Of a stretch of 64,000 nucleotides of DNA, positions 26,868 to 36,747 are shown one piece after another. A program made the translations under genes and the position numbers. Every line of letters begins with the position of its first letter. Position 1 is the first letter of the stretch. This DNA comes from Pelagihabitans sp963710535 (GTDB lineage Bacteria; Bacteroidota; Bacteroidia; Flavobacteriales; Flavobacteriaceae). Where the stretch lies: positions 1,178,001 to 1,242,000 of the forward strand of contig CAVQAW010000003.1 of the NCBI GenBank assembly GCA_963710535.1, in the 5' to 3' direction. Under the pieces are notes generated by a model. It made no database searches, was not told where the DNA came from, and was given only the letters and a program-made list of their open reading frames with translations.

Positions 26868-28022
26868 TTATCCATTCACAAAACCGATGATTGAATCGGT
26901 AATATGGGCAATCTGTTCGTCATCGAGTTCCGTATGCATGGGCAGTGAAATCACTTCCCTTACCAGGCGGTTGGTCACCGGAAAATCGCGCTCCTGATAG
27001 CGCTCATCGGCATAGGCTTTTTGTTTGTGCAACGGAATGGGATAGTAAACCCCGCAAGGAATTCCCTTTTCATTGAGGTGTTTCACCAAGGCATCGCGAG
27101 TGCCATTGGTAATTTTTAAGGTATATTGGTGGAACACGTGGCAATCACAAGTCGCACAAATGCCATCACATCCGTTCACTGTTTTGGGCACCACGATATG
27201 CTTCTGGTTCGCAAAGGCTTTGGAATACTTTCTTGCCGCTTCCCTTCTAAGGTTGCCATAGGTATCGAGTTTGGGCAATTTGGCCCTTAACACGGCCGCC
27301 TGAATCGAATCCAATCTCGAATTGACCCCGACCACATCGTGGTGGTATCGCTCGTACATCCCGTGGTTGACAATGCCCCGGATCACATGGGCGAGCTCGT
27401 CATCATTGGTGAAGATTGCTCCCCCGTCTCCATAAGCCCCTAAGTTCTTGGAAGGGAAAAAAGAAGTCGCGGCCACCTGGCCCATGGTCCCGGCCTTCTG
27501 TTTCTTGCCGTTCTTAAAAGTATGGTTGGCCCCTATGGCCTGGGCGTTGTCTTCTATCACATATAAGTCATGCTTCGCTGCAAGATCTAAAATGGCATCC
27601 ATGTCGGCACATTGTCCGAAGAGGTGTACGGGCACTATGGCCTTGGTCTTGGGGGTGATGGCACGTTCTACCGCCTTCACATCGATATTGAAGGTTTCGG
27701 GATCTACATCGACCAAAACCGGGGTCAGCTGCAACAGGGCGATCACTTCAACAGTAGCGGCAAAGGTAAAATCGGCGGTGATGACCTCATCGCCGGGCTG
27801 TAGTCCCAATCCCATCATTGCGATCTGGAGTGCATCGGTGCCATTGGCACAAGGAATGACGTGTTTCACGCCAAGGTAGGCCTCCAACTCCTTTTGAAAA
27901 GCATGCACCTCCGGCCCATTGATAAAAGAGGAAGTTTCCATAATTTGGGCGATGGATGCATCGATTTGTGCCTTGATCCCTTGGTACTGGCCACCGAGGT
28001 CGACCATTTGAATTTTCCTCAT
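26868..28022 (-). CDS. DegT/DnrJ/EryC1/StrS family sugar aminotransferase
   Basis: This PLP-dependent enzyme transfers an amino group to a keto-sugar nucleotide for surface polysaccharide or LPS. The ATG at 28022 (MRKIQMVDLGGQYQGIKAQI) is chosen because a TAnnTTTG element lies inside the longer frame to 28064; it gives 384 aa. Motifs include CANGTDALQIAM for phosphate binding, IEDNAQAIGA, and the Schiff-base lysine in SFFPSKNLGAYGDGG. A distinct Cys-rich loop (CDGICATCDCH) sits near the sugar site. The neighbours galE and waaA support an envelope role. Confidence 0.92.
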   Translation of the reverse strand: MRKIQMVDLGGQYQGIKAQIDASIAQIMETSSFINGPEVHAFQKELEAYLGVKHVIPCANGTDALQIAMMGLGLQPGDEVITADFTFAATVEVIALLQLTPVLVDVDPETFNIDVKAVERAITPKTKAIVPVHLFGQCADMDAILDLAAKHDLYVIEDNAQAIGANHTFKNGKKQKAGTMGQVAATSFFPSKNLGAYGDGGAIFTNDDELAHVIRGIVNHGMYERYHHDVVGVNSRLDSIQAAVLRAKLPKLDTYGNLRREAARKYSKAFANQKHIVVPKTVNGCDGICATCDCHVFHQYTLKITNGTRDALVKHLNEKGIPCGVYYPIPLHKQKAYADERYQERDFPVTNRLVREVISLPMHTELDDEQIAHITDSIIGFVNG

Positions 28023-28047
28023 GTCATTGATTTTATCTTTGTCAGCA

Positions 28048-28055
28048 CAAAAATA
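28048..28055 (-). promoter_or_regulatory. -7 element of the aminotransferase gene
   Basis: TATTTTTG on the minus strand, 26 nt upstream of the ATG at 28022 and inside the alternative longer frame; it decides the start. Confidence 0.5.
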
Positions 28056-28115
28056 CGAAACCACAAAGAATGAATCTGTCGAAAGAAGCGTATTTTAGCC
28101 CGAAATAATGCCACG

Positions 28116-29351
28116 GTGTATTACCTCTACGACCTTATCGTCCAAATTTCTTGGTTTCTTTTGAAAATCGTGGCACTTTTCCATCCAAAAATCAAACTTT
28201 TTGTAGCCGGAAGAAAACTGACTTTTGGGTTATTGGAACAGGCCATCGCTCCCACAGATCGTATTTTTTGGATGCATGTGGCCTCTTTGGGGGAATTCGA
28301 ACAGGGTTTGCCGATCATCGAAAGATTGAAAACGGAATATCCGTCACATAAGATATTGCTCACTTTTTTTTCGCCTTCAGGTTACGAAATCAAAAAGAAC
28401 TCGGCGGTCGCCGATGTCGTTGCCTATTTGCCCATGGACAGCACCTTCAATGTGAAACGATTCCTTAAGATGGCACACCCCGAATTGGCCATTTTTGTCA
28501 AATATGAAATATGGCCCAATTATCTCAGGCACCTTAGGGACCAAAAAATACCAACGCTGCTCATCTCGGCCCTTTTCAAAAAAAGGCAGGTTTATTTTAA
28601 ATTTTACGGTGGTTTTATGCGGAAAGCCCTTGATGCCTTTCGACATATTTTTGTTCAGGAAGCCGCTTCGGAACATTTGTTGAAATCGATTGGTTTCGAT
28701 ATGGTATCGGTCAGCGGTGACACCCGGCTGGATAGGGTTTCGGAAATATTGGAAAGGGACAATTCCCTCGACTTCATGCAGAAATTCAAACAAAACCGGC
28801 TGTGCTTGGTCGCGGGGAGTACCTGGCCTGAAGACGAAGCGTTGTTGATCGACTATATCAATTCTGCCCCTAAAAACTTAAAATTTGTTTTGGCCCCGCA
28901 CACCTTGAATGCGGACAAAATATTGGGGCTGGCGGGTTCGTTTACGAAAAAAACGATGCTCTATTCCAACCTGAATCTGGAGACCATAGGCGATTGCGAT
29001 GTCTTGATCGTCAACCATATCGGGCTACTGACCAAGATTTATAGCTATGCCGACATCGCCTATGTGGGCGGTGGGTTCGCAACCGGATTGCACAATACCT
29101 TGGAACCTGCCGTTTTTGGGATTCCCGTAATCATCGGGCCCCATTTCAAGGGATTCAAGGAAGCGGAAGATTTGGTGGGCCTAAAAGGCATACTTACCGT
29201 GAACGATCGTTGGAGCTTCGGGGAATTGATCAAAAAGATGCTCGACAACCCCGATTACCGTCTCAAGACGGGGATGATCAACGCGGCCTATATCTCGAAA
29301 AATAAAGGGGCAAGCGTCCAAATTATGGATTACATCCGTAAATTATGGTGA
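28116..29351 (+). CDS. waaA: 3-deoxy-D-manno-octulosonic acid (Kdo) transferase
   Basis: This membrane-bound glycosyltransferase adds Kdo to lipid A precursors. The start is GTG at 28116 and the protein is 411 aa, slightly shorter than E. coli WaaA (425). The N-terminal hydrophobic helix (LIVQISWFLLKIVALF) anchors it. FWMHVASLGEFEQGLPIIERL contains the catalytic Glu of GT30 (consensus H-x-x-S-x-G-E), and the C-terminal half has VGGGFATGLHNTLEPAVFGIPVIIGP, the nucleotide-sugar site. It is divergent from the aminotransferase. Confidence 0.95.
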   Translation: MYYLYDLIVQISWFLLKIVALFHPKIKLFVAGRKLTFGLLEQAIAPTDRIFWMHVASLGEFEQGLPIIERLKTEYPSHKILLTFFSPSGYEIKKNSAVADVVAYLPMDSTFNVKRFLKMAHPELAIFVKYEIWPNYLRHLRDQKIPTLLISALFKKRQVYFKFYGGFMRKALDAFRHIFVQEAASEHLLKSIGFDMVSVSGDTRLDRVSEILERDNSLDFMQKFKQNRLCLVAGSTWPEDEALLIDYINSAPKNLKFVLAPHTLNADKILGLAGSFTKKTMLYSNLNLETIGDCDVLIVNHIGLLTKIYSYADIAYVGGGFATGLHNTLEPAVFGIPVIIGPHFKGFKEAEDLVGLKGILTVNDRWSFGELIKKMLDNPDYRLKTGMINAAYISKNKGASVQIMDYIRKLW

Positions 29352-29371
29352 CCCATTCCTTTTTTTGATCT

Positions 29372-29593
29372 ATGCGTTTGCCCCATCTGACCCTGATATT
29401 TGTACTGATCGCTTGTATGTCGTGCAATCCTTTCGTTCGTAACGGTCAGGACCCCAACGCCAAAGATCATCGCAACGCTCCTATGGAAGATGTTGAACTG
29501 CAGCGATTGAAACCCAAGGATTCCCTGAAAAAAAAGCTTCAGAAAAAAAGAAAATCCCAGGCCCAGGATACCCTAAAACCCAAATCGGCCTAG
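29372..29593 (+). CDS. Small putative lipoprotein
   Basis: The 73-aa product starts 20 nt after waaA. A hydrophobic signal (MRLPHLTLIFVLIACMSC) ends in a Cys at residue 18 that fits a lipobox. The rest is very polar and Lys-rich (KPKDSLKKKLQKKRKSQAQ). I recognise no family. Its position suggests co-transcription with waaA. Confidence 0.5.
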   Translation: MRLPHLTLIFVLIACMSCNPFVRNGQDPNAKDHRNAPMEDVELQRLKPKDSLKKKLQKKRKSQAQDTLKPKSA

Positions 29594-29708
29594 GCACTTC
29601 ACATGACCTGATCAGATGCAAATGCCCCCTGTGCGACCTCACGGGCTTGGTAGACAATTTTGGTGGCTGAATTTTTATTAGATTTACCAAAACCAACAAC
29701 CGCTGACC

Positions 29709-31031
29709 ATGAATTCCAAAATTTTAAGAATATCGATGATCGCCGCATTGGCCGGCTTTTTGTTCGGCTTTGACACGGTGGTTATTTCCGGGGCCGAGAA
29801 AACACTGCAAATGCTCTGGAACACCTCCGATGCCTTTCATGGTTCGGTGGTGATCGGAATGGCCCTTTGGGGTACGGTCATAGGCGCCCTTTTGGGAGGC
29901 ATTCCAACCGATAGGATCGGGAGGAAAAATACCCTGATCTGGATCGGGGTGCTATATTCGGTATCCGCCATAGGTTCCGCATTTGCCAATGATCCGATCA
30001 CCTTCGCCATTGCCAGGTTCATCGGCGGCCTCGGTGTCGGGGCTTCTACCGTAGCGGCACCGGCCTATATTTCGGAAATAGCCCCTGCAAAGGATCGGGG
30101 CAGATTGGTGGGGCTTTACCAGTTTATGCTGGTCTTTGGAATTTTGATGGCTTTTGTTAGTAACTATGCCCTGAGCGATATCGGGAAGAACGCTTGGAGA
30201 TGGATGGTAGGCGTAGAGGCCTTTCCAGCGATCATCTATACCCTTTTTGTGCTAACCGTGCCCAAAAGCCCAAGATGGCTCCTCACCAAGCATAGGACCG
30301 CAGAGGCAAAGGCGATCTTGGCCACCCTGAACCCGGAATTGACCATTGAAGGACTGCAGGCCGATATGGATGAAGGGATGGACGAGAATAGCGCCAGTGA
30401 GAACATATTTATCAGGAAGTACAGGTTTCCTCTGATGCTGGCGTTTTTAATCGCTTTTTTCAACCAATTTTCGGGCATCAATGCCTTTCTCTATTATGCC
30501 CCGCGCATTTTTGAGGCCGCAGGTCTCGGAGAAAGCACGGCCCTACTCAGCAGTATCGGTATCGGGATTACCAATTTGGTCTTTACCATCATCGGTATTT
30601 TTCTAATCGACAAATTGGGAAGGAAGCAGTTGATGTACATGGGATCGGTGGGCTATATCATTTCCCTATCCCTAGTGGCAGCGGCCTTTATGTTGGGCTG
30701 GCAGGGCATGGCCGTGCCGATATTCCTCTTTTTGTTCATCGCATCCCACGCCATTGGCCAAGGGGCCGTGATCTGGGTGTTCATCTCAGAGGTATTTCCA
30801 AACCATTTGCGCGGGGCAGGCCAGTCATTTGGCAGCTCTACCCATTGGGTACTGGCCGCCATCATCCCTTCGTTGGTGCCGTTTTTGTTCGGGACAATCG
30901 GCCCTGGACCGGTCTTTGCCTTTTTCGCTTTCATGATGGTTTTGCAGTTGTTGTTCGTGTATTTCATGATGCCGGAGACCAAAGGCATCAGCCTGGAGCA
31001 ATTGAGCCAAAAGCTCAGCGGAAAAAAATAA
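29709..31031 (+). CDS. Sugar porter family MFS transporter
   Basis: At 440 aa it has twelve TM helices and the sugar-porter signatures: GFDTVVISGAEKTL in TM1, DRIGRKNTL in loop 2-3, AKDRGRLVGLYQF, PKSPRWL before the central loop, DKLGRKQLMYMG in loop 8-9, and PETKG at the end. These fit an H+/monosaccharide symporter related to XylE/GalP. The substrate is not determined. No hydrolase for an obvious sugar lies beside it. Confidence 0.93.
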   Translation: MNSKILRISMIAALAGFLFGFDTVVISGAEKTLQMLWNTSDAFHGSVVIGMALWGTVIGALLGGIPTDRIGRKNTLIWIGVLYSVSAIGSAFANDPITFAIARFIGGLGVGASTVAAPAYISEIAPAKDRGRLVGLYQFMLVFGILMAFVSNYALSDIGKNAWRWMVGVEAFPAIIYTLFVLTVPKSPRWLLTKHRTAEAKAILATLNPELTIEGLQADMDEGMDENSASENIFIRKYRFPLMLAFLIAFFNQFSGINAFLYYAPRIFEAAGLGESTALLSSIGIGITNLVFTIIGIFLIDKLGRKQLMYMGSVGYIISLSLVAAAFMLGWQGMAVPIFLFLFIASHAIGQGAVIWVFISEVFPNHLRGAGQSFGSSTHWVLAAIIPSLVPFLFGTIGPGPVFAFFAFMMVLQLLFVYFMMPETKGISLEQLSQKLSGKK

Positions 31032-31181
31032 TTGGCCTACATCTTGAACATCAGCGTTTTAACGATAATTAAGGCTTTTCATCGGAGTAACATACCATTA
31101 GAAAGACCATTGGTCGAAATAATTGGCTAAAATCCCGAATTGAACCCAAAATTTCCTTAATTTACGGGAAATAACACTAGA

Positions 31182-31310
31182 ATGGAACAGGAAATTACCT
31201 TCAGCGAAAGAGTTCTGAATGGTTTCCTAAGCTTAATGGTAGTGGTACTGGTCGGGATTTTACTCTCGGTGGTACTCTGTCTTATTCTTTGGGCCTTTGG
31301 ATTCTTTTAA
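31182..31310 (+). CDS. Small single-helix membrane protein (42 aa)
   Basis: An ATG at 31182 opens a 42-codon frame with a charged start (MEQEITFSERVLNGFLSL), one 20-residue hydrophobic helix (VVVLVGILLSVVLCLILWAF) and a stop at 31310. The composition is that of a real membrane peptide and it is followed by a clear terminator at 31391-31420. No family is recognised. The 150 nt before it and the 150 nt after the terminator hold no other gene that I can see. Confidence 0.5.
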   Translation: MEQEITFSERVLNGFLSLMVVVLVGILLSVVLCLILWAFGFF

Positions 31311-31390
31311 ACCAAAATCTTTGTTCCCCTAAAAAATCTTATGCCCCTATTTATTGTTTTAATTTAAGTTTGGTTTTGACGATTGCCATA

Positions 31391-31420
31391 AAAGCCCTTC
31401 ACTCCGGAAGGGCTTTTTTT
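31391..31420 (+). terminator. Rho-independent terminator
   Basis: AAAGCCCTTC (31391-31400) pairs with GAAGGGCTTT (31407-31416) around a 6-nt loop, with a T-run through 31420. It ends the transcript of the 42-aa peptide and possibly of the MFS gene. Confidence 0.85.
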
Positions 31421-31571
31421 ATGACGGATGGTTCCGCTCCGAAACAAAGTAATCTTCTTTCACAAAGGGCAATACCTTTCAATTATACTGCCATTCAAAA
31501 AAAAATGCGCCCATTTTAAAACCCTCAGCCGGTACTTTCCGTAAGTGTTGCTATAAACTAAAATAGATCTT

Positions 31572-32187
31572 ATGAAAACTTCTAGATTTTTGAGTACCGC
31601 AGTATTGACTGTCATCTTAATGGGAACGACCTCGGTGTTCTCCCAAGACAAGATGATGAAGGAAAACAAAATGGCCAAAGACAAAAAAATGATGGCCATG
31701 GAACCCAAAATGGTCGGTGGTGCCACAATGTACCCCACCATGGATATTGTTTCCAATGCGGTAAACTCAGCAGACCATACCACCCTGGTCGCCGCAGTGA
31801 AGGCCGCCGGATTGGTCGAAACCCTCCAGGGAAGTGGGCCCTTCACCGTCTTTGCCCCTACCAATGCCGCCTTCGACAAGTTGCCCATGGGTACGGTCGA
31901 AACCTTGCTGAAACCGGAAAACAAAACCAAACTGCAAGGGGTGTTGACCTATCATGTGCTTAGCCGGCAAATTCAGTGCCAAGGATATCGTGAAGGCCAT
32001 CAAAAAAGGTAAGGGCATGGCATCTTTCACGACCGTAAACGGCGCGAAATTGACCGCTATGCTTGACGGGGACAAGGTAAAGCTGAAAGATGCTTCAGGA
32101 AATATGGCCACGGTAACCATAGCCGACGTGAACCAATCGAACGGGGTGATCCATGTGGTGGACACAGTGGTCTTGCCAGCGATGTAA
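31572..32187 (+). pseudogene. Secreted fasciclin-domain protein, one-base frameshift
   Basis: A signal peptide (about 1-25) and a Met/Lys-rich linker (KMMKENKMAKDKKMMAM) precede a single fasciclin (FAS1) domain. VSNAVNSADHTTLVAAVKAA, GPFTVFAPTNAAFDKLP and LTYHV are the family's first half. The frame then shifts: with the extra A at 31962 removed, LTYHVLAGKFSAKDIV and the C-terminal GVIHVVDTVVLPAM complete the domain, giving 204 aa. The restored length is a whole number of codons. FAS1 proteins are adhesive surface proteins. Its own terminator follows. Confidence 0.85.
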
Positions 32188-32210
32188 GGGCTGTTTTTCA
32201 ATGATACCCA

Positions 32211-32240
32211 AAAGCCGACTTAAAAAGTCGGCTTTTTTTT
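32211..32240 (+). terminator. Rho-independent terminator after the fasciclin gene
   Basis: AAAGCCGACT (32211-32220) pairs with AGTCGGCTTT (32226-32235) around TAAAA, followed by T residues to 32240. Confidence 0.85.
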
Positions 32241-32425
32241 GTTGATGTTTTGGTGGCTGAACAAGATCATCCTGAATAATCCAATTAAAAAAATGGATGT
32301 GATGACCAAAGAAAATAAACAGGTCAAGGCAAGCAGGGATAAGGCATGTGACTATTTTGTTAAGGCTCTTTAAAATAAAACTCCGTTGAAGAAAATCGAC
32401 AGGAATTTTGTAAATTTACCTTGAA

Positions 32426-32848
32426 GTGAAAAAAGGTTTATACAAAATAATATCCGTTACAATGGCACTTCTGCTGCTGTTCTCCACAATGTCCTTCACT
32501 GTGGACATGCACTATTGCATGGGTAGATTGGTTGATTTCAGTTTGTTCGACAAGGTGGAAAGCTGTAACATGATTTCTGATGTTACGGAAACATCCAATA
32601 CTTGCCCTTCGATGAAAATGGAAATGGCCTGTTGTCAAGATGTGCAAATCGCCCAAATGGGGCAGCATGATCTAAAAATTGCCCTTGACCAACCCTCATG
32701 TGATCAGCAGTATTTCATTGCCGTTTATTTTAACGCTTATCTCCAATTATTTGAAGGGCCAGAAGAAAACATCACTGCCTTTAAAGACTATACCCCCCCA
32801 CCTCTTATACGGGATATCCATAAATTGGACCAATCTTTCCTGATTTGA
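32426..32848 (+). CDS. HYC_CC_PP family protein (copper-island associated)
   Basis: GTG start, 140 aa. A signal/TM segment spans 5-25. The three name-giving motifs are present: HYC at 29-31 (DMHYCMGRL), CC at 69-70 and PPP at 124-126. Six further Cys or Met-rich spots (CPSMKMEMACC) suggest metal binding. The family is found in Bacteroidota next to heavy-metal efflux genes, as here, 110 nt before cusA. A role in sensing or holding copper in the periplasm is inference from context. Confidence 0.85.
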   Translation: MKKGLYKIISVTMALLLLFSTMSFTVDMHYCMGRLVDFSLFDKVESCNMISDVTETSNTCPSMKMEMACCQDVQIAQMGQHDLKIALDQPSCDQQYFIAVYFNAYLQLFEGPEENITAFKDYTPPPLIRDIHKLDQSFLI

Positions 32849-32958
32849 TTTTTAACAATAGTGGCAGCAGCGCATCTCCTATCGCCGTTTGTTCATTATT
32901 GACCTGATTTTTTGTAGCATTTTCTGCAAGTTTTCTAAATCATAAAAAATCAAACCCT

Positions 32959-35900
32959 ATGCTCAATAAAGGCATCAAATTTCTAATAGAAAACAAATTG
33001 GTAGCGGTATTGCTGCTCCTTCTCTTTATAGGATGGGGAACCATCAACGCCCCTTTCAATTGGGATACGGGCATTTTGCCAAGCAACCCCGTTGCTGTCG
33101 ACGCCATCCCCGATATTGGAGAGAACCAGCAGATTGTTTTTACGAAATGGCCCGGAAGATCACCACAGGATATCGAGCATCAGATTACGTATCCTTTGAC
33201 CACCTCATTATTGGGGATTCCCGGGGTCAGGACAGTGCGAAGCTCCTCCATGTTCGGTTTTTCGAGCATCTATATCATTTTTGAAGAGGACATAGAATTT
33301 TATTGGAGTCGCAGCAGAATCCTTGAAAAACTGAACTCGCTGCCCAGTAACCTTTTACCGGAAGGCGTAAACCCTGCTTTGGGCCCGGATGCTACGGGTT
33401 TGGGGCAAATATTCTGGTATACCTTGGAAGGAAGGGATGAAAAAGGGAACGTTACCGGGGGCTGGGATTTACAGGAATTGCGAAGTGTTCAGGATTTTTA
33501 TGTGAAATATGCCTTGTCTGCCACGAGCGGTGTTTCAGAAGTGGCATCCATAGGGGGGTATGTTAGGGAATATCAAATCGATGTCGATCCCGAACTGATG
33601 AAACAATACAACATTGGCCTACAACAAGTGGTCGATGCGGTCAAACAAAGCAACCGGGACATTGGGGCACAAACCCTGGAAATCAACCAGGCCGAATACC
33701 TGGTACGCGGTCTGGGCTATATCGCCTCCTTGGAGGACATCAAAAATGCAGTGGTAACATCCGAAGATTATACTTCCATACGAATAAAGGATATAGCCAA
33801 TGTATCTGTCGGACCCGCTATACGAAGGGGCATCCTTGATAAGGAAGGCGCTGAGGCCGTTGGTGGGGTCGTCGTGGCAAGATATGGAGCCAATCCATTG
33901 GAGGTCATCAATCACGTTAAGGACAAGATTGTGGAAGTGGGCTCAGGACTTCCTTCCAAAAAATTGGAAGATGGCCGCACCTCACAACTGACCATTGTCC
34001 CTTTTTATGACCGTACCGAACTGATCCAGGAAACCTTGGGCACGCTCAACGAGGCCTTGACCCTTGAAATTCTCATAACCATTCTGGTCATTGTTGTGAT
34101 GATGTTCAATCTCCGTGCTTCCATTCTCATTTCAGGGCTTTTGCCCGTTGCGGTATTAATGGTATTTATTGGAATGAAAATGTTCGGTGTCGATGCCAAT
34201 ATCGTGGCCCTTTCGGGAATTGCCATAGCTATCGGTACAATGGTAGATGTCGGGGTGATATTGGCTGAAAATATGATGCGCCATTTAGACGATGAAAAAC
34301 TGCGACACCGGGAAGACGGTACGGAATACAGTACGAATGAAGTGGTCTACAATGCCACTGCCGAGGTTTCCGGAGCTATCGTAACGGCGGTAATGACCAC
34401 CATCATCAGTTTTTTGCCCGTTTTTACCATGATCGGTGCGGAGGGAAAATTGTTTCGTCCACTTGCCTTTACCAAAACAATGGCCCTTGGCGCATCGCTC
34501 GTCATCGCCCTGTTCTTGATTCCTCCTTTGGCCGCCTTTTTGTTTAGGAAAAAAAGAAGCAAGAGCATCATTGGTTATATTTTTAGTGTGCTCCTGATCA
34601 TTTTAGGTCTTGTCGCGGTGGTCTATGGCTATTGGATGGGGCTGGTAATGATGGCCTTCGGCACAATAAGACCCTTAAGCAATGCCGAATTGGCGGGGCG
34701 TTTATTTAACGGGTTTTCCCTTTCTGATAAGCAGGCCACCCATTTGAATATCTTAATTTCCACTACTACAATAGTATTCCTTTTGGCTACTTATTGGCGG
34801 CCCATGGGGCTTGACCGAAGCATTGCCATGAACCTGATTTTCGTGGCCCTGGTTTGTTTCGGACTTTTGGGGGCTTTCTCCTTGCTCAGAAGGTACTATG
34901 TAGGCATCCTACGGTGGGCGTTGCAGAACAGGATGTTGTTTTTATTGGTGCCGGCCACCGTCCTGACATTGGGTTTCTTTATCATGAAAAATACAGGCAA
35001 GGAGTTTATGCCGTCACTGAACGAGGGTTCGTTCCTGTTGATGCCCACTTCCCTTCCCCATGCGGGGGTAGCCGAAAACAAACGTGTACTACAGCAGCTC
35101 GATATGGCAGTTGCCAGTATCCCAGAAATCGAAACGGTGGTCGGCAAAGCAGGGCGGACAGAATCGGCGCTCGACCCTGCCCCTTTGTCAATGTATGAAA
35201 ACCTGATACAGTACAAGCCGGAATACATGCAGAATGAAGCAGGAAAACGCACACGTTTTAAAATCAATGCAGATGGCCTATTTGAACTAAAGGATGGGAA
35301 TTTCCTGTTGAATCCGAATATGGTTCCTGAAAGAAGTAGATCGGGCCACGACGAAACCGACATTGAAGATTTTTCCGAAGTAACCTATGAAAATCTGATT
35401 CCCGATGAGGGTGGCGAATATTACCGCAATTGGCGTCCTCAAATTCAATCGCCCGATGACATCTGGAACGAAATCGTAAAAGTCACACGGTTACCGGGCG
35501 TTACTTCCGCACCCAAATTACAGCCCATAGAAACACGCTTGGTAATGTTGCAGACCGGAATGCGCGCGCCCATGGGCATTAAGGTCATGGGACCTGATTT
35601 AAGCCAAATAGAAGCGTTCGGCATTGAATTGGAAACCATTCTCAAAGAAGTGGAGGGGATTAAGGAAGAAGCCGTATTTGCTGATCGGATCGTCGGCAAA
35701 CCGTATTTGCTGATTGATATAGACAGGGAAGCTTTGGCGAGATACGGCATTCTTATCGAGGACGTTCAACGCATATTGGAGGTCGCCGTTGGTGGTATGA
35801 CACTGACACAAACCGTTGAAGGCAGGGAACGTTATGGGGTGCGGGTACGTTATCCCAGGGAGCTGCGCGAAAATCCTTCGGACCTCAAAAACATATACAT

Positions 35901-36747
35901 CCCCGTCGCCAAGGGCAGTGCGGTTCCCTTGAGCGAACTGGTCAATATCCGTTATGAAAAAGGACCTCAGGTCATCAAAAGCGAAGATACGTTTTTGGTC
36001 GGCTATGTGCTCTTCGACAAATTGGATGGTTTTGCCGAAGTGAATGTAGTTGAGAACGCACAAGCCCTTATCCAACAAAAAATTGACAATGCAGAATTAA
36101 TTCAGCCCAAAGGAATCAGCTATCGTTTTACGGGGACGTATGAAAATCAACTTAGGGCGGAAAAAACCCTGTCAATGGTGGTGCCATTGGCATTGCTTAT
36201 TATCTTTCTGATTCTCTATTTCCAATTTCGTTCGGTTACCACTTCGTTAATGGTCTTCACTGGAATCGCCGTCGCCTTTGGGGGCGGTTTTATCATGATT
36301 TGGCTCTATGGTCAGGACTGGTTCTTTAATTTTAGCCTCTTCGGTGAAAATCTCCGTGAACTTTTCAACATGAAAGCCATCAATCTAAGCGTTGCCGTCT
36401 GGGTAGGTTTTATTGCATTGTTCGGCATCGCGACGGATGATGGAGTGGTCATGGCCACCTATCTGACACAAACCTTTGGCAAGGAATCCCCAACAGACAG
36501 AAAAGGAATTCGTTCAGCAACCCTGATAGCAGCCGAGAAGCGCATCCGCCCTTGTTTGATGACCACCGTGACCACCGTTCTCGCCCTGTTGCCCGTGCTG
36601 ACATCAACCGGCAAAGGAAGCGATATCATGATCCCGATGGCGATACCCATTTTTGGAGGGATGATCATCGATGTTACGTCTTACTTCCTGGTTCCGGTAC
36701 TCTTTAGCTGGCAAAAGGAAATTCAACTTAAAATAGCGAACAAATGA
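32959..36747 (+). CDS. cusA: CusA/CzcA family heavy-metal RND efflux pump
   Basis: This 1262-aa inner-membrane pump of the HME-RND class is longer than E. coli CusA (1047). The extra length is a 100-150-residue insert with additional helices between TM6 and TM7 (about 525-640), common in Bacteroidota. N-terminal NPVAVDAIPDIGENQQIVFT and WPGRSPQDIEHQITYPLTT are HME signatures, and GTMVDVGVILAENMMRH carries the proton-relay Asp in TM4. The Met-rich LVMLQTGMRAPMGIKVMGP in the porter domain favours Cu(I)/Ag(I). Its stop overlaps the next gene (ATGA). Confidence 0.93.
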   Translation: MLNKGIKFLIENKLVAVLLLLLFIGWGTINAPFNWDTGILPSNPVAVDAIPDIGENQQIVFTKWPGRSPQDIEHQITYPLTTSLLGIPGVRTVRSSSMFGFSSIYIIFEEDIEFYWSRSRILEKLNSLPSNLLPEGVNPALGPDATGLGQIFWYTLEGRDEKGNVTGGWDLQELRSVQDFYVKYALSATSGVSEVASIGGYVREYQIDVDPELMKQYNIGLQQVVDAVKQSNRDIGAQTLEINQAEYLVRGLGYIASLEDIKNAVVTSEDYTSIRIKDIANVSVGPAIRRGILDKEGAEAVGGVVVARYGANPLEVINHVKDKIVEVGSGLPSKKLEDGRTSQLTIVPFYDRTELIQETLGTLNEALTLEILITILVIVVMMFNLRASILISGLLPVAVLMVFIGMKMFGVDANIVALSGIAIAIGTMVDVGVILAENMMRHLDDEKLRHREDGTEYSTNEVVYNATAEVSGAIVTAVMTTIISFLPVFTMIGAEGKLFRPLAFTKTMALGASLVIALFLIPPLAAFLFRKKRSKSIIGYIFSVLLIILGLVAVVYGYWMGLVMMAFGTIRPLSNAELAGRLFNGFSLSDKQATHLNILISTTTIVFLLATYWRPMGLDRSIAMNLIFVALVCFGLLGAFSLLRRYYVGILRWALQNRMLFLLVPATVLTLGFFIMKNTGKEFMPSLNEGSFLLMPTSLPHAGVAENKRVLQQLDMAVASIPEIETVVGKAGRTESALDPAPLSMYENLIQYKPEYMQNEAGKRTRFKINADGLFELKDGNFLLNPNMVPERSRSGHDETDIEDFSEVTYENLIPDEGGEYYRNWRPQIQSPDDIWNEIVKVTRLPGVTSAPKLQPIETRLVMLQTGMRAPMGIKVMGPDLSQIEAFGIELETILKEVEGIKEEAVFADRIVGKPYLLIDIDREALARYGILIEDVQRILEVAVGGMTLTQTVEGRERYGVRVRYPRELRENPSDLKNIYIPVAKGSAVPLSELVNIRYEKGPQVIKSEDTFLVGYVLFDKLDGFAEVNVVENAQALIQQKIDNAELIQPKGISYRFTGTYENQLRAEKTLSMVVPLALLIIFLILYFQFRSVTTSLMVFTGIAVAFGGGFIMIWLYGQDWFFNFSLFGENLRELFNMKAINLSVAVWVGFIALFGIATDDGVVMATYLTQTFGKESPTDRKGIRSATLIAAEKRIRPCLMTTVTTVLALLPVLTSTGKGSDIMIPMAIPIFGGMIIDVTSYFLVPVLFSWQKEIQLKIANK

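Noticed and set aside
32245..32373. Small open frame of 42 aa after the fasciclin terminator
   Set aside because: It has a polar, unpatterned composition, no evident promoter, and no family; support is too weak to call a gene.
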